From assembly GCA_949841045.1 (NCBI GenBank), contig CATKXS010000014.1, positions 1 through 35,586 on the forward strand: a stretch of 35,586 nt of DNA. Reading direction: 5' to 3'. Positions within the stretch are counted from its first letter, which is position 1. Each line of letters opens with the position of its first letter. The stretch is from an uncultured Clostridia bacterium. Lineage in GTDB: Bacteria > Bacillota > Clostridia > Christensenellales > UBA1242. Position numbers and translations under genes: made by a program. Under the pieces are notes generated by a model. That model did no database searches and was not told where the DNA came from. It saw only the letters and a list, made by a program, of their open reading frames with translations. Positions 1-11,576 of the stretch are shown here, in pieces.

Positions 1-1
1 C

Positions 2-661
2 GAGCAAGTTACAAATATAGACTTGGGTGCATATTACTGGGAGCCAATAGGAGAATCACAAAATCCTTTCAGAGGAACATACGACGGGAAAGGTTATATA
101 ATCAAAAATCTTAATACTATATCCGAGAAAGATAAAGAGGGTAAATATGTTTTAGAGTATGGCGGACTATTTGGAGTGGCTATAAATGCAAGTTTTAAGA
201 ATATCTATATAATGTCAGGAAACATATGTGGAGAAAGTGCAGGTGGAATAGTAGCGGTAGCGGGATATGGAATCATTACAAATTGCATCAACAGAGCCAA
301 AGTAAATGGAAATGAATATGTTGGCGGGATAGTTGGTAGCATTTTAAATATGGTGATAACATCAAGCTATAACTATGGAGAAGTAAAAGGAGATAGCGGA
401 ATTGGTGGAATAGCAGGTTTTTCAGACGGAGGAAATATAACCAAATGCTATGTAAAAGCTACCATAGAAGGTAATGGAATACTAGGAGTAGGCGAGGCAG
501 AGATTTCTCGAAGTGGTTTTGACGGACTTGCAACTGGTGAGGCAATAGGTGGAGAAAACATGACAGACTGCTTTGCTAATGGTGCAAAGTACGGAACTAT
601 TAATGCTGGAAACTGGACAACAGTTGGCGGTAAGGACATTCCAAAAGGACTTGTAATCTAA
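2..661 (+). CDS. GLUG-repeat surface protein, C-terminal part (5' truncated by window edge)
   Basis: The reading frame is open from base 2, so the N-terminus lies outside the window; the first possible start inside it is a TTG at 23. The visible part holds imperfect repeats of about 40 residues with GGIVG and GGIAG cores, the pattern of GLUG-motif repeats found in bacterial adhesins and other secreted surface proteins. These repeats are predicted to form beta-solenoid-like structures. The protein ends in GKDIPKGLVI with no visible LPxTG motif or C-terminal membrane segment, so any anchor or signal peptide must be upstream. The family assignment rests on the repeat pattern, and the substrate or partner is unknown. 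A terminator follows the stop almost immediately. Confidence 0.7.
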   Translation, partial: EQVTNIDLGAYYWEPIGESQNPFRGTYDGKGYIIKNLNTISEKDKEGKYVLEYGGLFGVAINASFKNIYIMSGNICGESAGGIVAVAGYGIITNCINRAKVNGNEYVGGIVGSILNMVITSSYNYGEVKGDSGIGGIAGFSDGGNITKCYVKATIEGNGILGVGEAEISRSGFDGLATGEAIGGENMTDCFANGAKYGTINAGNWTTVGGKDIPKGLVI

Positions 662-663
662 AT

Positions 664-691
664 AAAAAAGAGGGCAAATGCCCTTTTTTTA
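664..691. terminator. Bidirectional terminator between the GLUG gene and the minus-strand regulator
   Basis: Arms AGGGC and GCCCT close a 4-nt AAAT loop, flanked by an A-run on the left and a T-run on the right. It can terminate the GLUG gene on the plus strand and the convergent regulator gene on the minus strand. Confidence 0.8.
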
Positions 692-892
692 ATCTTCAAG
701 CACTAATAAATAGTCGGAAGTAACATTAAAAAATAGGGCGATATTGTAAAGTTCTTTTATGTTCGGTCTTCTTTCGCCATTTTCCCATCTCGATATGGAC
801 GATTGGCTTATATTTAATTTTTCGGCAAGTTCTGTTGTCGTTAGTTTATTTTCTTTTCTAAGTTCTCTCAATCTTTCACAAAATGTTTTCAT
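689..892 (-). CDS. XRE-family helix-turn-helix repressor (Cro/CI type)
   Basis: This is a 67-residue protein starting MKTFCERLRELRKENK. A TTG four codons upstream (902-904) is also possible, but the ATG at 892 gives the usual N-terminus for the family and has a weak GAGAAC site before it. The whole protein is one HTH_3 domain: the TTTELAEKLN helix, the recognition helix with SQSSISRWENG, and the closing DYLLVLED. Such single-domain proteins bind palindromic operators as dimers. It is divergent from the regulator at 1031, and the 140-bp gap holds three copies of one palindrome, so it probably controls itself and that neighbour. There is no sensor domain or autocleavage motif. Confidence 0.85.
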   Translation of the reverse strand: MKTFCERLRELRKENKLTTTELAEKLNISQSSISRWENGERRPNIKELYNIALFFNVTSDYLLVLED

Positions 893-936
893 TATTGTTC
901 TCAATGTTTGAGATTATAAAACATTTTTAATAACTT

Positions 937-965
937 TTGTTCAATTATGAGTATAATCATAAAAT
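937..965 (+). promoter_or_regulatory. Candidate rightward promoter of the 1031 regulator
   Basis: TTGTTC (937-942), a 17-nt spacer and TAAAAT (960-965). The -10 box overlaps the right half of the first operator copy, so a bound dimer would block it. Other AT-rich choices exist in this region. Confidence 0.4.
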
Positions 966-1020
966 TTTTTAAAATATGAATATAGTCATAAAATCAAATA
1001 CATTATGAGCATATTCATAA
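945..1020. promoter_or_regulatory. Three operator palindromes at exact 29-bp spacing
   Basis: Three 18-bp imperfect dyads of the form TTATGA-N6-TCATAA lie at 945-962 (TTATGAGTATAATCATAA), 974-991 (ATATGAATATAGTCATAA) and 1003-1020 (TTATGAGCATATTCATAA). The start-to-start distance is 29 bp both times. They fill the gap between two divergent helix-turn-helix genes, and the third abuts the AGGAGG ribosome site of the rightward gene. Size, symmetry and placement fit operators for XRE dimers; which of the two proteins binds them is not visible. Confidence 0.8.
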
Positions 1021-1030
1021 AGGAGGTTAT

Positions 1031-1261
1031 ATGAGAGATAAAAGTAGGTTAAAGACAAATGTGAAGCTGATTAAAGGATACATGAAAGAAAATGGAATGA
1101 GAGTGGGGGATTTTTGTAAGTTTTGCAATATAAGTAAATATGCATTTTATAAATTATTAAATAGTAATTTTTCAATAAGAATTACGATAGTTTACAATAT
1201 AAGTAAGGCAACGGGTATTTCAGTAGATAGTATGATTTTTAGTAAAAAATTAAGAAAATAA
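1031..1261 (+). CDS. Small helix-turn-helix regulator (Cro-like)
   Basis: A 76-residue basic protein with an AAAGGAGG ribosome site just upstream. Residues of about 12-65 follow the XRE pattern: a first helix (VKLIKGYMKENGM), VGDFCKF, a recognition helix around NISKYAFYKLLNS, and a closing AKATG-like segment (SKATGISVDSMIF). It is more divergent than its partner at 689-892. The divergent layout around three identical operators resembles the CI/Cro switch of phages and of integrative or plasmid elements, but no other mobile genes are visible. It could be a remnant of a mobile element or a stand-alone bistable switch. There is no terminator before spoIVA. Confidence 0.75.
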   Translation: MRDKSRLKTNVKLIKGYMKENGMRVGDFCKFCNISKYAFYKLLNSNFSIRITIVYNISKATGISVDSMIFSKKLRK

Positions 1262-1275
1262 AATTTTTCTTTTGG

Positions 1276-1304
1276 TTATATTCCGCATCTTTGTCACATA
1301 GATT
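1276..1304 (+). promoter_or_regulatory. Candidate sigma-E promoter of spoIVA
   Basis: TTATATT (1276-1282), a 14-nt gap and CATAGATT (1297-1304) resemble the mother-cell sigma-E consensus (KMATATT, about 14 nt, CATACAHT), with one mismatch in the -35 and two in the -10. SpoIVA genes are known sigma-E targets. Transcription would begin near 1311, downstream of the in-frame ATG at 1291, which supports the start at 1327. Confidence 0.5.
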
Positions 1305-1326
1305 ATCTTGTCGCATGGAGGATATA

Positions 1327-2802
1327 ATGGAAAAATACGAAATCTATGAAGATATAAAAAACCGCACTAATGGCGATATATATATTGGAGTGGTTGGACC
1401 TGTTAGAGTTGGCAAGTCCACATTTATTACTGAATTTATGAAAAAGCTGGTAGTGCCAAACATTGAAGAAAAAAATAGCAAAAAGCGTACTATTGATGAA
1501 TTACCTCAATCTGCTGACGGCAAAACTATTATGACTACTCAACCTCATTTTGTTCCTAATGAGGCTGTCAAAATCAAAGTTGCAAATGCAGAGATGAAAG
1601 TTCGCATGATTGACTGTGTGGGCTATGTTGTAAGTGGTGTTATGGGGCATATGGAAGACGACAAACCTCGTCTTGTAAAAACTCCTTGGTCGGCTGAAGA
1701 CCTTCCTTTTGAAGAGGCGGCTGAACTTGGAACTGACAAGGTTATCAACGAGCATTCGACAATCGGCATTCTTGTTACAACAGACGGGTCTGTCACTGAT
1801 ATTCCAAGAAATAGTTATGTTGAAGCCGAAGAGCGCGTTGTTGCACAGATGAAGGCAAGTGGCAAACCTTTTACGATGGTGCTTAACTGCAAAAATCCAA
1901 ATGCGAGCGACAGCAAGAAACTAGCAAGTGCGCTTAGTGAAAAATATGATGTGCCAGTTGTTGCAATGAACGCTCTTGAAATGAAAGAAGAGGACGTTGA
2001 CAGAGTTGTAGAAAGTGTGCTTATGGAATTCCCTGTGACTTCTATTAAGGTGAATATGCCTGAGTGGCTTAGAGCACTTGACTTTAATAGTGAAATAATC
2101 ACTGAAATTTCAAGTGAGATGAAGAGGCTTAGTCTCAATCTCAATAAGCTTAGCGATGCAAACAAAAATCAAATTGCCTTTGCCGAAAGTGCTTCTTTTG
2201 AGCCTATTACTGTTTCAACTATTGAAGCGGGTGACGGAACAATTAGATTTAACATTATTCCTAAGGAAGGACTTTTCTATCAAGTACTTTCAAACGAATG
2301 TGGTTTTGAAATCAAAGACGATTTTTCTCTTGTTGGCTACATCAAGGAACTTGCAATTGCAAAACTTGAGTATGATAAGATTAAGAGTGCGCTCGAGCAG
2401 GTTAAACAAACTGGCTATGGAATTGTTGAGCCAAGACGTGACGATATGGAACTTGGTGAGCCTGAAATTATCAAACAGGGCAACAGATATGGTGTTAAAA
2501 TCAAAGCGTCAGCGCCTTCACTTCACATTATGCGTGTTGATGTTGAGGCTGAGGTTACTCCTATTGTTGGAAACGAGGACCAAAGTCAAGACCTTGCAAA
2601 AAATCTTGTTGACCAATTTGAGAGCGACCCAGAATCTATCTGGGATACAAATATACTTGGCAAGAGTTTATATAGCCTAGTTGGCGACAGCATTAATTCA
2701 AAGATTGTGCTTATGCCAGTTGAAGCTCAACGTAAGATGAGAAAGACATTGTCTAGAATTGTAAATGAAGGAAAAGGCGGGGTACTTTGCATACTTTTGT
2801 AA
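1327..2802 (+). CDS. spoIVA: Stage IV sporulation protein A, spore coat ATPase
   Basis: A 491-residue protein, matching the roughly 492 residues usual for SpoIVA. SpoIVA hydrolyses ATP and polymerises on the outer forespore membrane as the basement layer of the spore coat, where it also helps cortex assembly. The Walker A motif GPVRVGKST is at residues 24-32. The conserved block DCVGYVVSGVMGHMEDD and the C-terminal segment MRKTLSRIVNEGKGG are typical. The start is the ATG at 1327 because GGAGG sits 5 nt before it and the N-terminus MEKYEIYEDI matches the family; an in-frame ATG at 1291 has no ribosome site. It is monocistronic, between a sigma-E-like promoter and a terminator, and shows that the host makes or once made endospores. 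Confidence 0.97.
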   Translation: MEKYEIYEDIKNRTNGDIYIGVVGPVRVGKSTFITEFMKKLVVPNIEEKNSKKRTIDELPQSADGKTIMTTQPHFVPNEAVKIKVANAEMKVRMIDCVGYVVSGVMGHMEDDKPRLVKTPWSAEDLPFEEAAELGTDKVINEHSTIGILVTTDGSVTDIPRNSYVEAEERVVAQMKASGKPFTMVLNCKNPNASDSKKLASALSEKYDVPVVAMNALEMKEEDVDRVVESVLMEFPVTSIKVNMPEWLRALDFNSEIITEISSEMKRLSLNLNKLSDANKNQIAFAESASFEPITVSTIEAGDGTIRFNIIPKEGLFYQVLSNECGFEIKDDFSLVGYIKELAIAKLEYDKIKSALEQVKQTGYGIVEPRRDDMELGEPEIIKQGNRYGVKIKASAPSLHIMRVDVEAEVTPIVGNEDQSQDLAKNLVDQFESDPESIWDTNILGKSLYSLVGDSINSKIVLMPVEAQRKMRKTLSRIVNEGKGGVLCILL

Positions 2803-2826
2803 TTTAAAAATGACATATTCGAAATA

Positions 2827-2857
2827 AGAAGTGGAGCAATTTGTTCCCTTCTTTTTT
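2827..2857 (+). terminator. Terminator of spoIVA
   Basis: Arms AGAAGTGGA and TTCCCTTCT pair with one mismatch and one wobble, followed by six T. Confidence 0.75.
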
Positions 2858-2860
2858 ATG

Positions 2861-2889
2861 TTGACTTCTACTTAAAGAATTGCTATAAT
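2861..2889 (+). promoter_or_regulatory. Sigma-A promoter, extended -10
   Basis: TTGACT (2861-2866), a 17-nt spacer and TATAAT (2884-2889), with TG one base before the -10. The expected transcription start (about 2896) falls on the first base of the AGGAG ribosome site of the next gene, giving an untranslated leader of only about 11 nt. Confidence 0.85.
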
Positions 2890-2906
2890 ATTTTTAGGAG
2901 AACAGT

Positions 2907-3614
2907 ATGGCAGAATATAAGAGTTTTAATGATTTAATTGTAGGTGAAGTTTCAAAAATTTTAGACAGCAATATCGATTATAAAACAATGAAAACAGAGT
3001 ATGAAAAAGCAAATGCACTTTTTAAAGTTGGTTATAATGGATATAATCTTAGATTAATTGCTCAATTTCACGGTAATTATAACAATGATATATTGAAAAA
3101 TTTTATTCATGAATGGAAATATGTAAAGAGGGAAAAACTTCAATCTAAATTCGAGAAAACTATTTTTAATAAAAACAAAACAAAAATAAAAGAAGAAATT
3201 GATGAAGGAAACAGGGTTCTTCACGATTGCGAAGAAATTTTGAAAGCTTATGATGAACTTAATAAAATCATTGAAACTGAGGGCGGATATTCCTTAGATG
3301 ATGAGCTTTTTTATAAAAAACCTAGTTATATTCATAAAAGAGAAGAAAAGATAAACAAAATCGAAACGGAAACTATTCAACAAGTCTTGGAACAAAATAA
3401 AAATAATCCTTATATTATTGAGATAAAAGAAACGCTTAAAAAGTTTAGTAATTATGAACATAATCAATTGATGGGAGAACTAAAATATAGAGTAGCGCGT
3501 GGTCAAATTGACAAACTTGCAATGATGGCTTGTGGGATTCTGAATGATGAGGCTGTAAAAAGAAAGGCAGAGCCTGAGGTTGTTCAAGAAGGCCAAGAAA
3601 TTGAAATTGAATAA
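2907..3614 (+). CDS. Hypothetical cytosolic helical protein
   Basis: A 235-residue protein I do not recognise. It is charged and Lys/Glu-rich, with no signal peptide, membrane segment or catalytic motif. Residues of about 60-115 and 145-185 look strongly helical and could form a coiled coil. The C-terminus is a Glu-rich tail (EPEVVQEGQEIEIE). It has its own strong promoter, an AGGAG ribosome site 6 nt before the ATG, and its own terminator, so it is a single-gene unit. The neighbours (spoIVA, an M14 peptidase) do not indicate its function. Confidence 0.75.
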   Translation: MAEYKSFNDLIVGEVSKILDSNIDYKTMKTEYEKANALFKVGYNGYNLRLIAQFHGNYNNDILKNFIHEWKYVKREKLQSKFEKTIFNKNKTKIKEEIDEGNRVLHDCEEILKAYDELNKIIETEGGYSLDDELFYKKPSYIHKREEKINKIETETIQQVLEQNKNNPYIIEIKETLKKFSNYEHNQLMGELKYRVARGQIDKLAMMACGILNDEAVKRKAEPEVVQEGQEIEIE

Positions 3615-3622
3615 TTATTTTA

Positions 3623-3651
3623 AATTCACAGCAAAGTGCTGTGGATTTTTT
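3623..3651 (+). terminator. Terminator of the 2907 gene
   Basis: CACAGCA and TGCTGTG arms around a 3-nt AAG loop, extended by AAT/ATT, followed by six T. Confidence 0.8.
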
Positions 3652-3718
3652 GTATAAGTAATAGTAGCTTTTTGTGTGGATTAGTCACTTTTTGTTTACT
3701 TCGTCGTTGTTATATTTT

Positions 3719-3748
3719 TTAACCGTTTTGGCAGAAAAAGAATAAAAT
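3719..3748 (+). promoter_or_regulatory. Weak candidate promoter of the M14 peptidase gene
   Basis: TTAACC (3719-3724), an 18-nt spacer and TAAAAT (3743-3748). Only 5 nt separate the -10 from the ATG at 3754, and no Shine-Dalgarno sequence precedes that ATG. If real, the mRNA would start at or next to the start codon. Confidence 0.35.
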
Positions 3749-3753
3749 ATATC

Positions 3754-4608
3754 ATGAATTACAAAAATTTACAGAAATTTATTAAGAAAAACCGCGATTT
3801 CTTTGAAATTAAAGTGATTGGAAAGTCAGTTTTAAATAAAAACATATATGCAATCAATAAGGTGTTCGACCCAAAAAATGAATGGGCGCTTCTCACTGGA
3901 GGCATTCATGCGAGAGAACATCTTTCATGCGATTTTCTTTGTCATTACATAGAAAAACTTAAAAGTATTCCTTTTCTAGAGTATAATATTTCTTTTGTTC
4001 CGCTTATTAATCCTGACGGGGCAGATTTTGCGGTAAATGGCATTGACAAGTATGACGACAAGATTAAAGAAAGGCTTATTACAATAAATGGAAGGGAAGA
4101 TTTTACGATGTATAAAGCAAACGCGAACGGAGTGGACCTTAATAATAATTGGGACGCCGATTTCAGCAAAAACTTTTCTCGAAAGAAGTCTCCGTCAAGT
4201 CAAGGGTTTTATGGATATTATCCTATGTCAGAGCCAGAGGTGAGGGCGCTAGAAGAGTGGACTTATATTTTATCGCCCTTTATCACGCTGAGTTTTCATC
4301 TCAAGGGAGAGGAGATATACTATGACTTTTTTCAAAAAAGAAAGAGAAAAAAGAGGGATGGTGAAATTGCGAAATTGTTTGCGGGTAGCACTGGTTATAA
4401 GATAAGGTCAACTCAAAATTTAAGTAGTGGTGGATATAAGGATTGGTGCGTGTCAAATTTAAAAATTCCATCTCTAACTATTGAACTTGGTGAAGACCGT
4501 TTTTCTCACCCTTATCCAAAAGAAGAACTTGCCAACATTTGTGCAAAACATAAATGCCTTTTTGAAAATTTAGCAAAAAGTTATGAGATAGTAAAAAAAT
4601 ATAGATAG
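3754..4608 (+). CDS. M14-family zinc peptidase, gamma-D-glutamyl-DAP endopeptidase-like
   Basis: A 284-residue protein of the M14 zinc carboxypeptidase family. The zinc ligands are H52 and E55 in GGIHAREH and H182 in SFHLKGEE; the catalytic glutamate is E244 in TIELGED. The substrate-site block NANGVDLNNNWD (residues 123-134) has Asn where carboxypeptidase A has the carboxylate-binding Arg, a change seen in endopeptidases that cut gamma-D-Glu-DAP bonds in peptidoglycan stem peptides. No signal peptide is visible, so it probably acts on imported muropeptides or inside the spore-forming cell. It has no recognisable ribosome site. A promoter for the next gene begins 3 bp after its stop, so it is likely transcribed alone. 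Confidence 0.88.
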   Translation: MNYKNLQKFIKKNRDFFEIKVIGKSVLNKNIYAINKVFDPKNEWALLTGGIHAREHLSCDFLCHYIEKLKSIPFLEYNISFVPLINPDGADFAVNGIDKYDDKIKERLITINGREDFTMYKANANGVDLNNNWDADFSKNFSRKKSPSSQGFYGYYPMSEPEVRALEEWTYILSPFITLSFHLKGEEIYYDFFQKRKRKKRDGEIAKLFAGSTGYKIRSTQNLSSGGYKDWCVSNLKIPSLTIELGEDRFSHPYPKEELANICAKHKCLFENLAKSYEIVKKYR

Positions 4609-4610
4609 TG

Positions 4611-4639
4611 TTGACGAATTTTAAAGTTTGTGGTATAAT
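4611..4639 (+). promoter_or_regulatory. Sigma-A promoter of the lipoprotein pair
   Basis: TTGACG (4611-4616), a 17-nt spacer and TATAAT (4634-4639), placed directly after the stop of the peptidase gene. Confidence 0.85.
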
Positions 4640-4658
4640 AATACCTATAGAGGTGGGT

Positions 4659-5537
4659 ATGAAAAAAATTAAAACCATTGGTTCTATTATTTTTGCCTGT
4701 GCAAGCGCTGGCTTTGTTGCTACTATGGCGGCGGGCTGTTCTTATCAAGAGTTAGAAAGGGCTGGCGCTCTTGGCGACAAACTCACGAGTGTTATTGTGG
4801 CCATTGATGACGATGTAAAAGATTTTGAACTTATTGGTACTGATGTCAACAAATCAGGCTTTACTTTTGACCTTTCTTTTAATGGTGTGGCATCATTAAA
4901 TGACAATTCAAAAGCTTTTACAACAATAAAGTATGAGGCGAGTTCATCTTTATTTACCGAGTTAAATAAAAGAAGTAACGCCGATTCAGTTTATGATGTA
5001 TTTGATTATGTTGTGGACAACTTGTCAGTTAAAGATTATAGCATTACAAAGGTTAATAATATAAAGAGGTTTAATGACCTCATGGTTAAAAATACGCCTT
5101 CACCTTTTGAGGGATACAAGGTTAGAGAGGGTGTTGTTTACAATATTTCTCCTCTTGAATTCGATGATGAAAATAGTGCGGTAAGTTTTGATGCTAATGT
5201 GCTTGTCAACCTCAGAAAGGGTAAGATTCAACCAGGTTTTGGACTTGCAATTGGATTCAAAGGCGGAGTTGGTATTGGACTTGGCCTATTCTATACTAGG
5301 TGTGAAGGTACTTTCATGCTTATTGATAAGTACACTGTCAATATGAGTGAACAAGATTATTTACTTGCAAAAGAAAACCCAGATTTTGTTTTCGACCTTG
5401 TAGAGGATTCTATTGCAAATCAAAATGACGAAAATTTGAGTGTTTCAAGAGTAAGCACAAACGATGTTACTTACGACTCGGCAGATGTGCTTGACTATTT
5501 GAATTTCAACCAAATGGTTGACGAAATAGAAATGTAG
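4659..5537 (+). CDS. Lipoprotein of unknown function (paralog 1 of a tandem pair)
   Basis: A 292-residue protein. The start is the ATG at 4659, preceded by AGAGGTGG; it gives a clean lipoprotein signal with a Lys-rich n-region, a hydrophobic stretch and the lipobox MAAGC (lipidated Cys at 27). The mature part resembles the next gene: both share an IGTD/LGAD..NGVA..ND block and a following SLFTEL/SFFTGI segment. It differs by a glycine-rich insert (residues of about 195-215, with GFGLAIGFKGG and GIGLGLF) that could pack against a membrane or form a hairpin. No known domain is recognised. It probably sits on the outer face of the cytoplasmic membrane and is co-transcribed with its paralog. Confidence 0.8.
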   Translation: MKKIKTIGSIIFACASAGFVATMAAGCSYQELERAGALGDKLTSVIVAIDDDVKDFELIGTDVNKSGFTFDLSFNGVASLNDNSKAFTTIKYEASSSLFTELNKRSNADSVYDVFDYVVDNLSVKDYSITKVNNIKRFNDLMVKNTPSPFEGYKVREGVVYNISPLEFDDENSAVSFDANVLVNLRKGKIQPGFGLAIGFKGGVGIGLGLFYTRCEGTFMLIDKYTVNMSEQDYLLAKENPDFVFDLVEDSIANQNDENLSVSRVSTNDVTYDSADVLDYLNFNQMVDEIEM

Positions 5538-5547
5538 AGGGGTGGCT

Positions 5548-6426
5548 ATGCTTAAGAACAAAAAGAAATTTATTTTAATTGGCGCGGTGGCGGCACTTGG
5601 AGCAACAATGCTTGCAGGTTGCAGCCAGGCACTTCTTGATGCTCAAACAAACGTTGAAGATTCAATGCTTAAAGCTATAAGAACAAGCGAGCTTGTATCT
5701 GATGAGGTAAACAACAAAGTTGAAGATATAGTATTTCTTGGTGCCGATTTCGATAGAGCTGATAATTCAACTTACGATGTTGATGTCAATGGTGTGGCAA
5801 AATGCAATGATAAAAAGAATGCTTATGTTACTATGTCATACAATATTAATGAAAGTTTTTTTACTGGAATTAGTGAAGATGACAAATCAGAGATTATAAA
5901 TGCGCTTGCGCTTGCAATAGAACAATCAGAAATGAAAGATTTTTCTTTTGTCGAAGTTGGAAATGCAGTCAAATTGGGTGATACATTAAAGAGTATTTCT
6001 GAGTCTCCAGTTAAAGATTATAAGTATGATAAAGGTCTCGTATTATCTATTGAAGATGTTGTTTTTGATGAACAAGAAGGTTATGTTTCTTTTCAAATGA
6101 AAAACCACAATAAATATTGTAAGACCGTCACGCAAATGGTTCCAACCTATACCTATATAAATGGACAAATGCAACTTAGTTATGTTGTTAAAACCAATTA
6201 CTATTATGAGGACTTTGTTCATACAAATGATATTTACATTAGAGCAAGCAGTGAGCAGATGGAAAAAATGAAAGAAGATAGTTCTCTTATTTTTGATACC
6301 TATGCTCTATATGTAAATAACGGGCAAAAAGATAATTATATAATAAATTCTGTTGCGGTTGACAAAGTCTCTGAACGTGATGCGACAATGCTTGGCAATA
6401 TGGATTTAGACAAAGAGCTTGAATAA
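5548..6426 (+). CDS. Lipoprotein of unknown function (paralog 2 of a tandem pair)
   Basis: The ATG at 5548 follows GAGGGGTGG at good spacing; a GTG two codons upstream (5542) lies inside the ribosome site and is less likely. The product is 292 residues, exactly the length of its upstream paralog, with lipobox MLAGC (lipidated Cys at 25). It shares the LGADFDRADN..VNGVAKCND block with paralog 1 but has a Tyr-rich segment (VPTYTYINGQMQ, NYYYEDF) in place of the glycine-rich insert. No known domain is recognised. Only 10 bp separate the two genes, and a strong bidirectional terminator follows. Confidence 0.8.
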   Translation: MLKNKKKFILIGAVAALGATMLAGCSQALLDAQTNVEDSMLKAIRTSELVSDEVNNKVEDIVFLGADFDRADNSTYDVDVNGVAKCNDKKNAYVTMSYNINESFFTGISEDDKSEIINALALAIEQSEMKDFSFVEVGNAVKLGDTLKSISESPVKDYKYDKGLVLSIEDVVFDEQEGYVSFQMKNHNKYCKTVTQMVPTYTYINGQMQLSYVVKTNYYYEDFVHTNDIYIRASSEQMEKMKEDSSLIFDTYALYVNNGQKDNYIINSVAVDKVSERDATMLGNMDLDKELE

Positions 6427-6435
6427 ATTTTGGAA

Positions 6436-6468
6436 TTAATTTTAATTAACAGGTGAGGTTAAAATTAA
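6436..6468. repeat. 10-bp inverted repeat downstream of the lipoprotein pair
   Basis: TTAATTTTAA (6436-6445) and TTAAAATTAA (6459-6468) are exact reverse complements around a 13-nt centre. No T-run follows, so it is not itself a terminator; the real terminator begins 14 bp later. Confidence 0.5.
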
Positions 6469-6481
6469 GCTTAATAAAAAC

Positions 6482-6511
6482 AAAAACTATAGCGACCGCT
6501 ATAGTTTTTTT
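6482..6511. terminator. Bidirectional terminator between the lipoprotein and rubrerythrin genes
   Basis: AACTATAGC and GCTATAGTT arms (9 bp) with a 4-nt loop, an A-run before and a T-run after. It serves the convergent genes on both strands. Confidence 0.9.
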
Positions 6512-6553
6512 GTTAGATATTTTTTTCTGCTTTATTTATTATAAATAATATTT

Positions 6554-7093
6554 TTAATTCTTAAAGTATCTGTCAAGAAGACCTTTGAATGCTTTGCCGT
6601 GTCTAGCTTCATCTCTTGCCATTTCATGAACTGTGTCATGGATTGCGTCAAGGTTTAATTGTTTTGCAAGAGAGGCAAGTTCAACTTTACCAGCAGTTGC
6701 ACCATTTTCAGCTTCAACTCTCATTTCGAGATTTTTCTTTGTTGAAGGAGTGACAACTTCACCAAGAAGTTCAGCAAATTTTGCTGCGTGTTCAGCTTCT
6801 TCGTAAGCGGCCTTTTCATAATAAAGACCAACTTCAGTATAGCCCTCTCTATAAGCAACACGGCTCATAGCAAGATACATTCCAACTTCACTGCATTCTC
6901 CATTGAAATTGGCTCTAAGTCCTTCAAGGATTTCTTTTGGAGCGTCTTTAGCTACGCCAACTACATGTTCAGCCTTCCAAACAAGAGTCTCTGCTCCTTG
7001 CTCTTTCATTTGAGCTCCGCAAACAGGGCAGTTTGCTGGTGGATTTTCGCCTTCATGAACATAGCCACATACTGGGCAAATATATTTTTTCAT
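6554..7093 (-). CDS. Reverse rubrerythrin (N-terminal rubredoxin domain), peroxide/oxygen detoxification
   Basis: A 179-residue protein with the rubredoxin-type iron site at the N-terminus (CPVC at residues 6-9, CPVC at 22-25), followed by a four-helix ferritin-like di-iron domain with E-x-x-A/H motifs ([19 protein letters not shown]). This domain order is the reverse of classical rubrerythrin and typical of clostridial reverse rubrerythrins, which reduce hydrogen peroxide, and oxygen, to water with electrons from NADH-dependent carriers in the cytosol. The ribosome site AAGGAG lies about 10 nt before the ATG. It is divergent from pcrA. The gene implies an anaerobe exposed to occasional oxygen. 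Confidence 0.95.
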   Translation of the reverse strand: MKKYICPVCGYVHEGENPPANCPVCGAQMKEQGAETLVWKAEHVVGVAKDAPKEILEGLRANFNGECSEVGMYLAMSRVAYREGYTEVGLYYEKAAYEEAEHAAKFAELLGEVVTPSTKKNLEMRVEAENGATAGKVELASLAKQLNLDAIHDTVHEMARDEARHGKAFKGLLDRYFKN

Positions 7094-7124
7094 AAAATTT
7101 TTCTCCTTTTATTTTACAACTTAA

Positions 7125-7153
7125 AGTATATATCTTTTTAAAAAATAAATCAA
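7125..7153 (-). promoter_or_regulatory. Sigma-A promoter of the rubrerythrin gene
   Basis: On the minus strand: TTGATT (7153-7148), a 17-nt spacer and TATACT (7130-7125). No clear PerR-type palindrome was seen next to it. Confidence 0.65.
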
Positions 7154-7185
7154 ATTTTTTAATGAAATTTCTTTATATTTTTTAG

Positions 7186-7214
7186 TTTACTTTTTAGGGA
7201 GTTTTTGATATAAT
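7186..7214 (+). promoter_or_regulatory. Sigma-A promoter of pcrA-ligA, next to the start codon
   Basis: TTTACT (7186-7191), a 17-nt spacer and TATAAT (7209-7214). The A of the pcrA ATG is the eighth base after the -10, about where RNA synthesis should begin, and there is no ribosome site between. Confidence 0.8.
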
Positions 7215-7221
7215 TTTACTT

Positions 7222-11442
<4,221 letters not shown>

Positions 11443-11444
<2 letters not shown>

Positions 11445-11475
11445 ATCGCTGAAAAACTCGGCGATTTTTTCTTTT
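11443..11475 (+). terminator. Terminator of pcrA-ligA
   Basis: AAATCGC and GCGATTT arms (7 bp) around an 11-nt loop, followed by a T-run. The left arm overlaps the ligA stop codon. Confidence 0.8.
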
Positions 11476-11484
11476 AATGCTATA

Positions 11485-11514
11485 TTGACTTTTAGTCTAA
11501 TTATGTTATATAAT
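11485..11514 (+). promoter_or_regulatory. Sigma-A promoter of the four-gene gluzincin-like operon
   Basis: TTGACT (11485-11490), an 18-nt spacer and TATAAT (11509-11514). Transcription would start near 11521, leaving a leader of about 55 nt. Confidence 0.8.
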
Positions 11515-11576
11515 AAATATAGTATTTTTATTGCATAGTGCAGTCGAAATTGTTTGCAAATTTAAGCGAGGTTAAA

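Noticed and set aside
1291-1326. Upstream start of SpoIVA adding 12 residues
   Set aside because: No ribosome site precedes 1291, the added residues do not look like family sequence, and the probable sigma-E start lies downstream. The ATG at 1327 has GGAGG.
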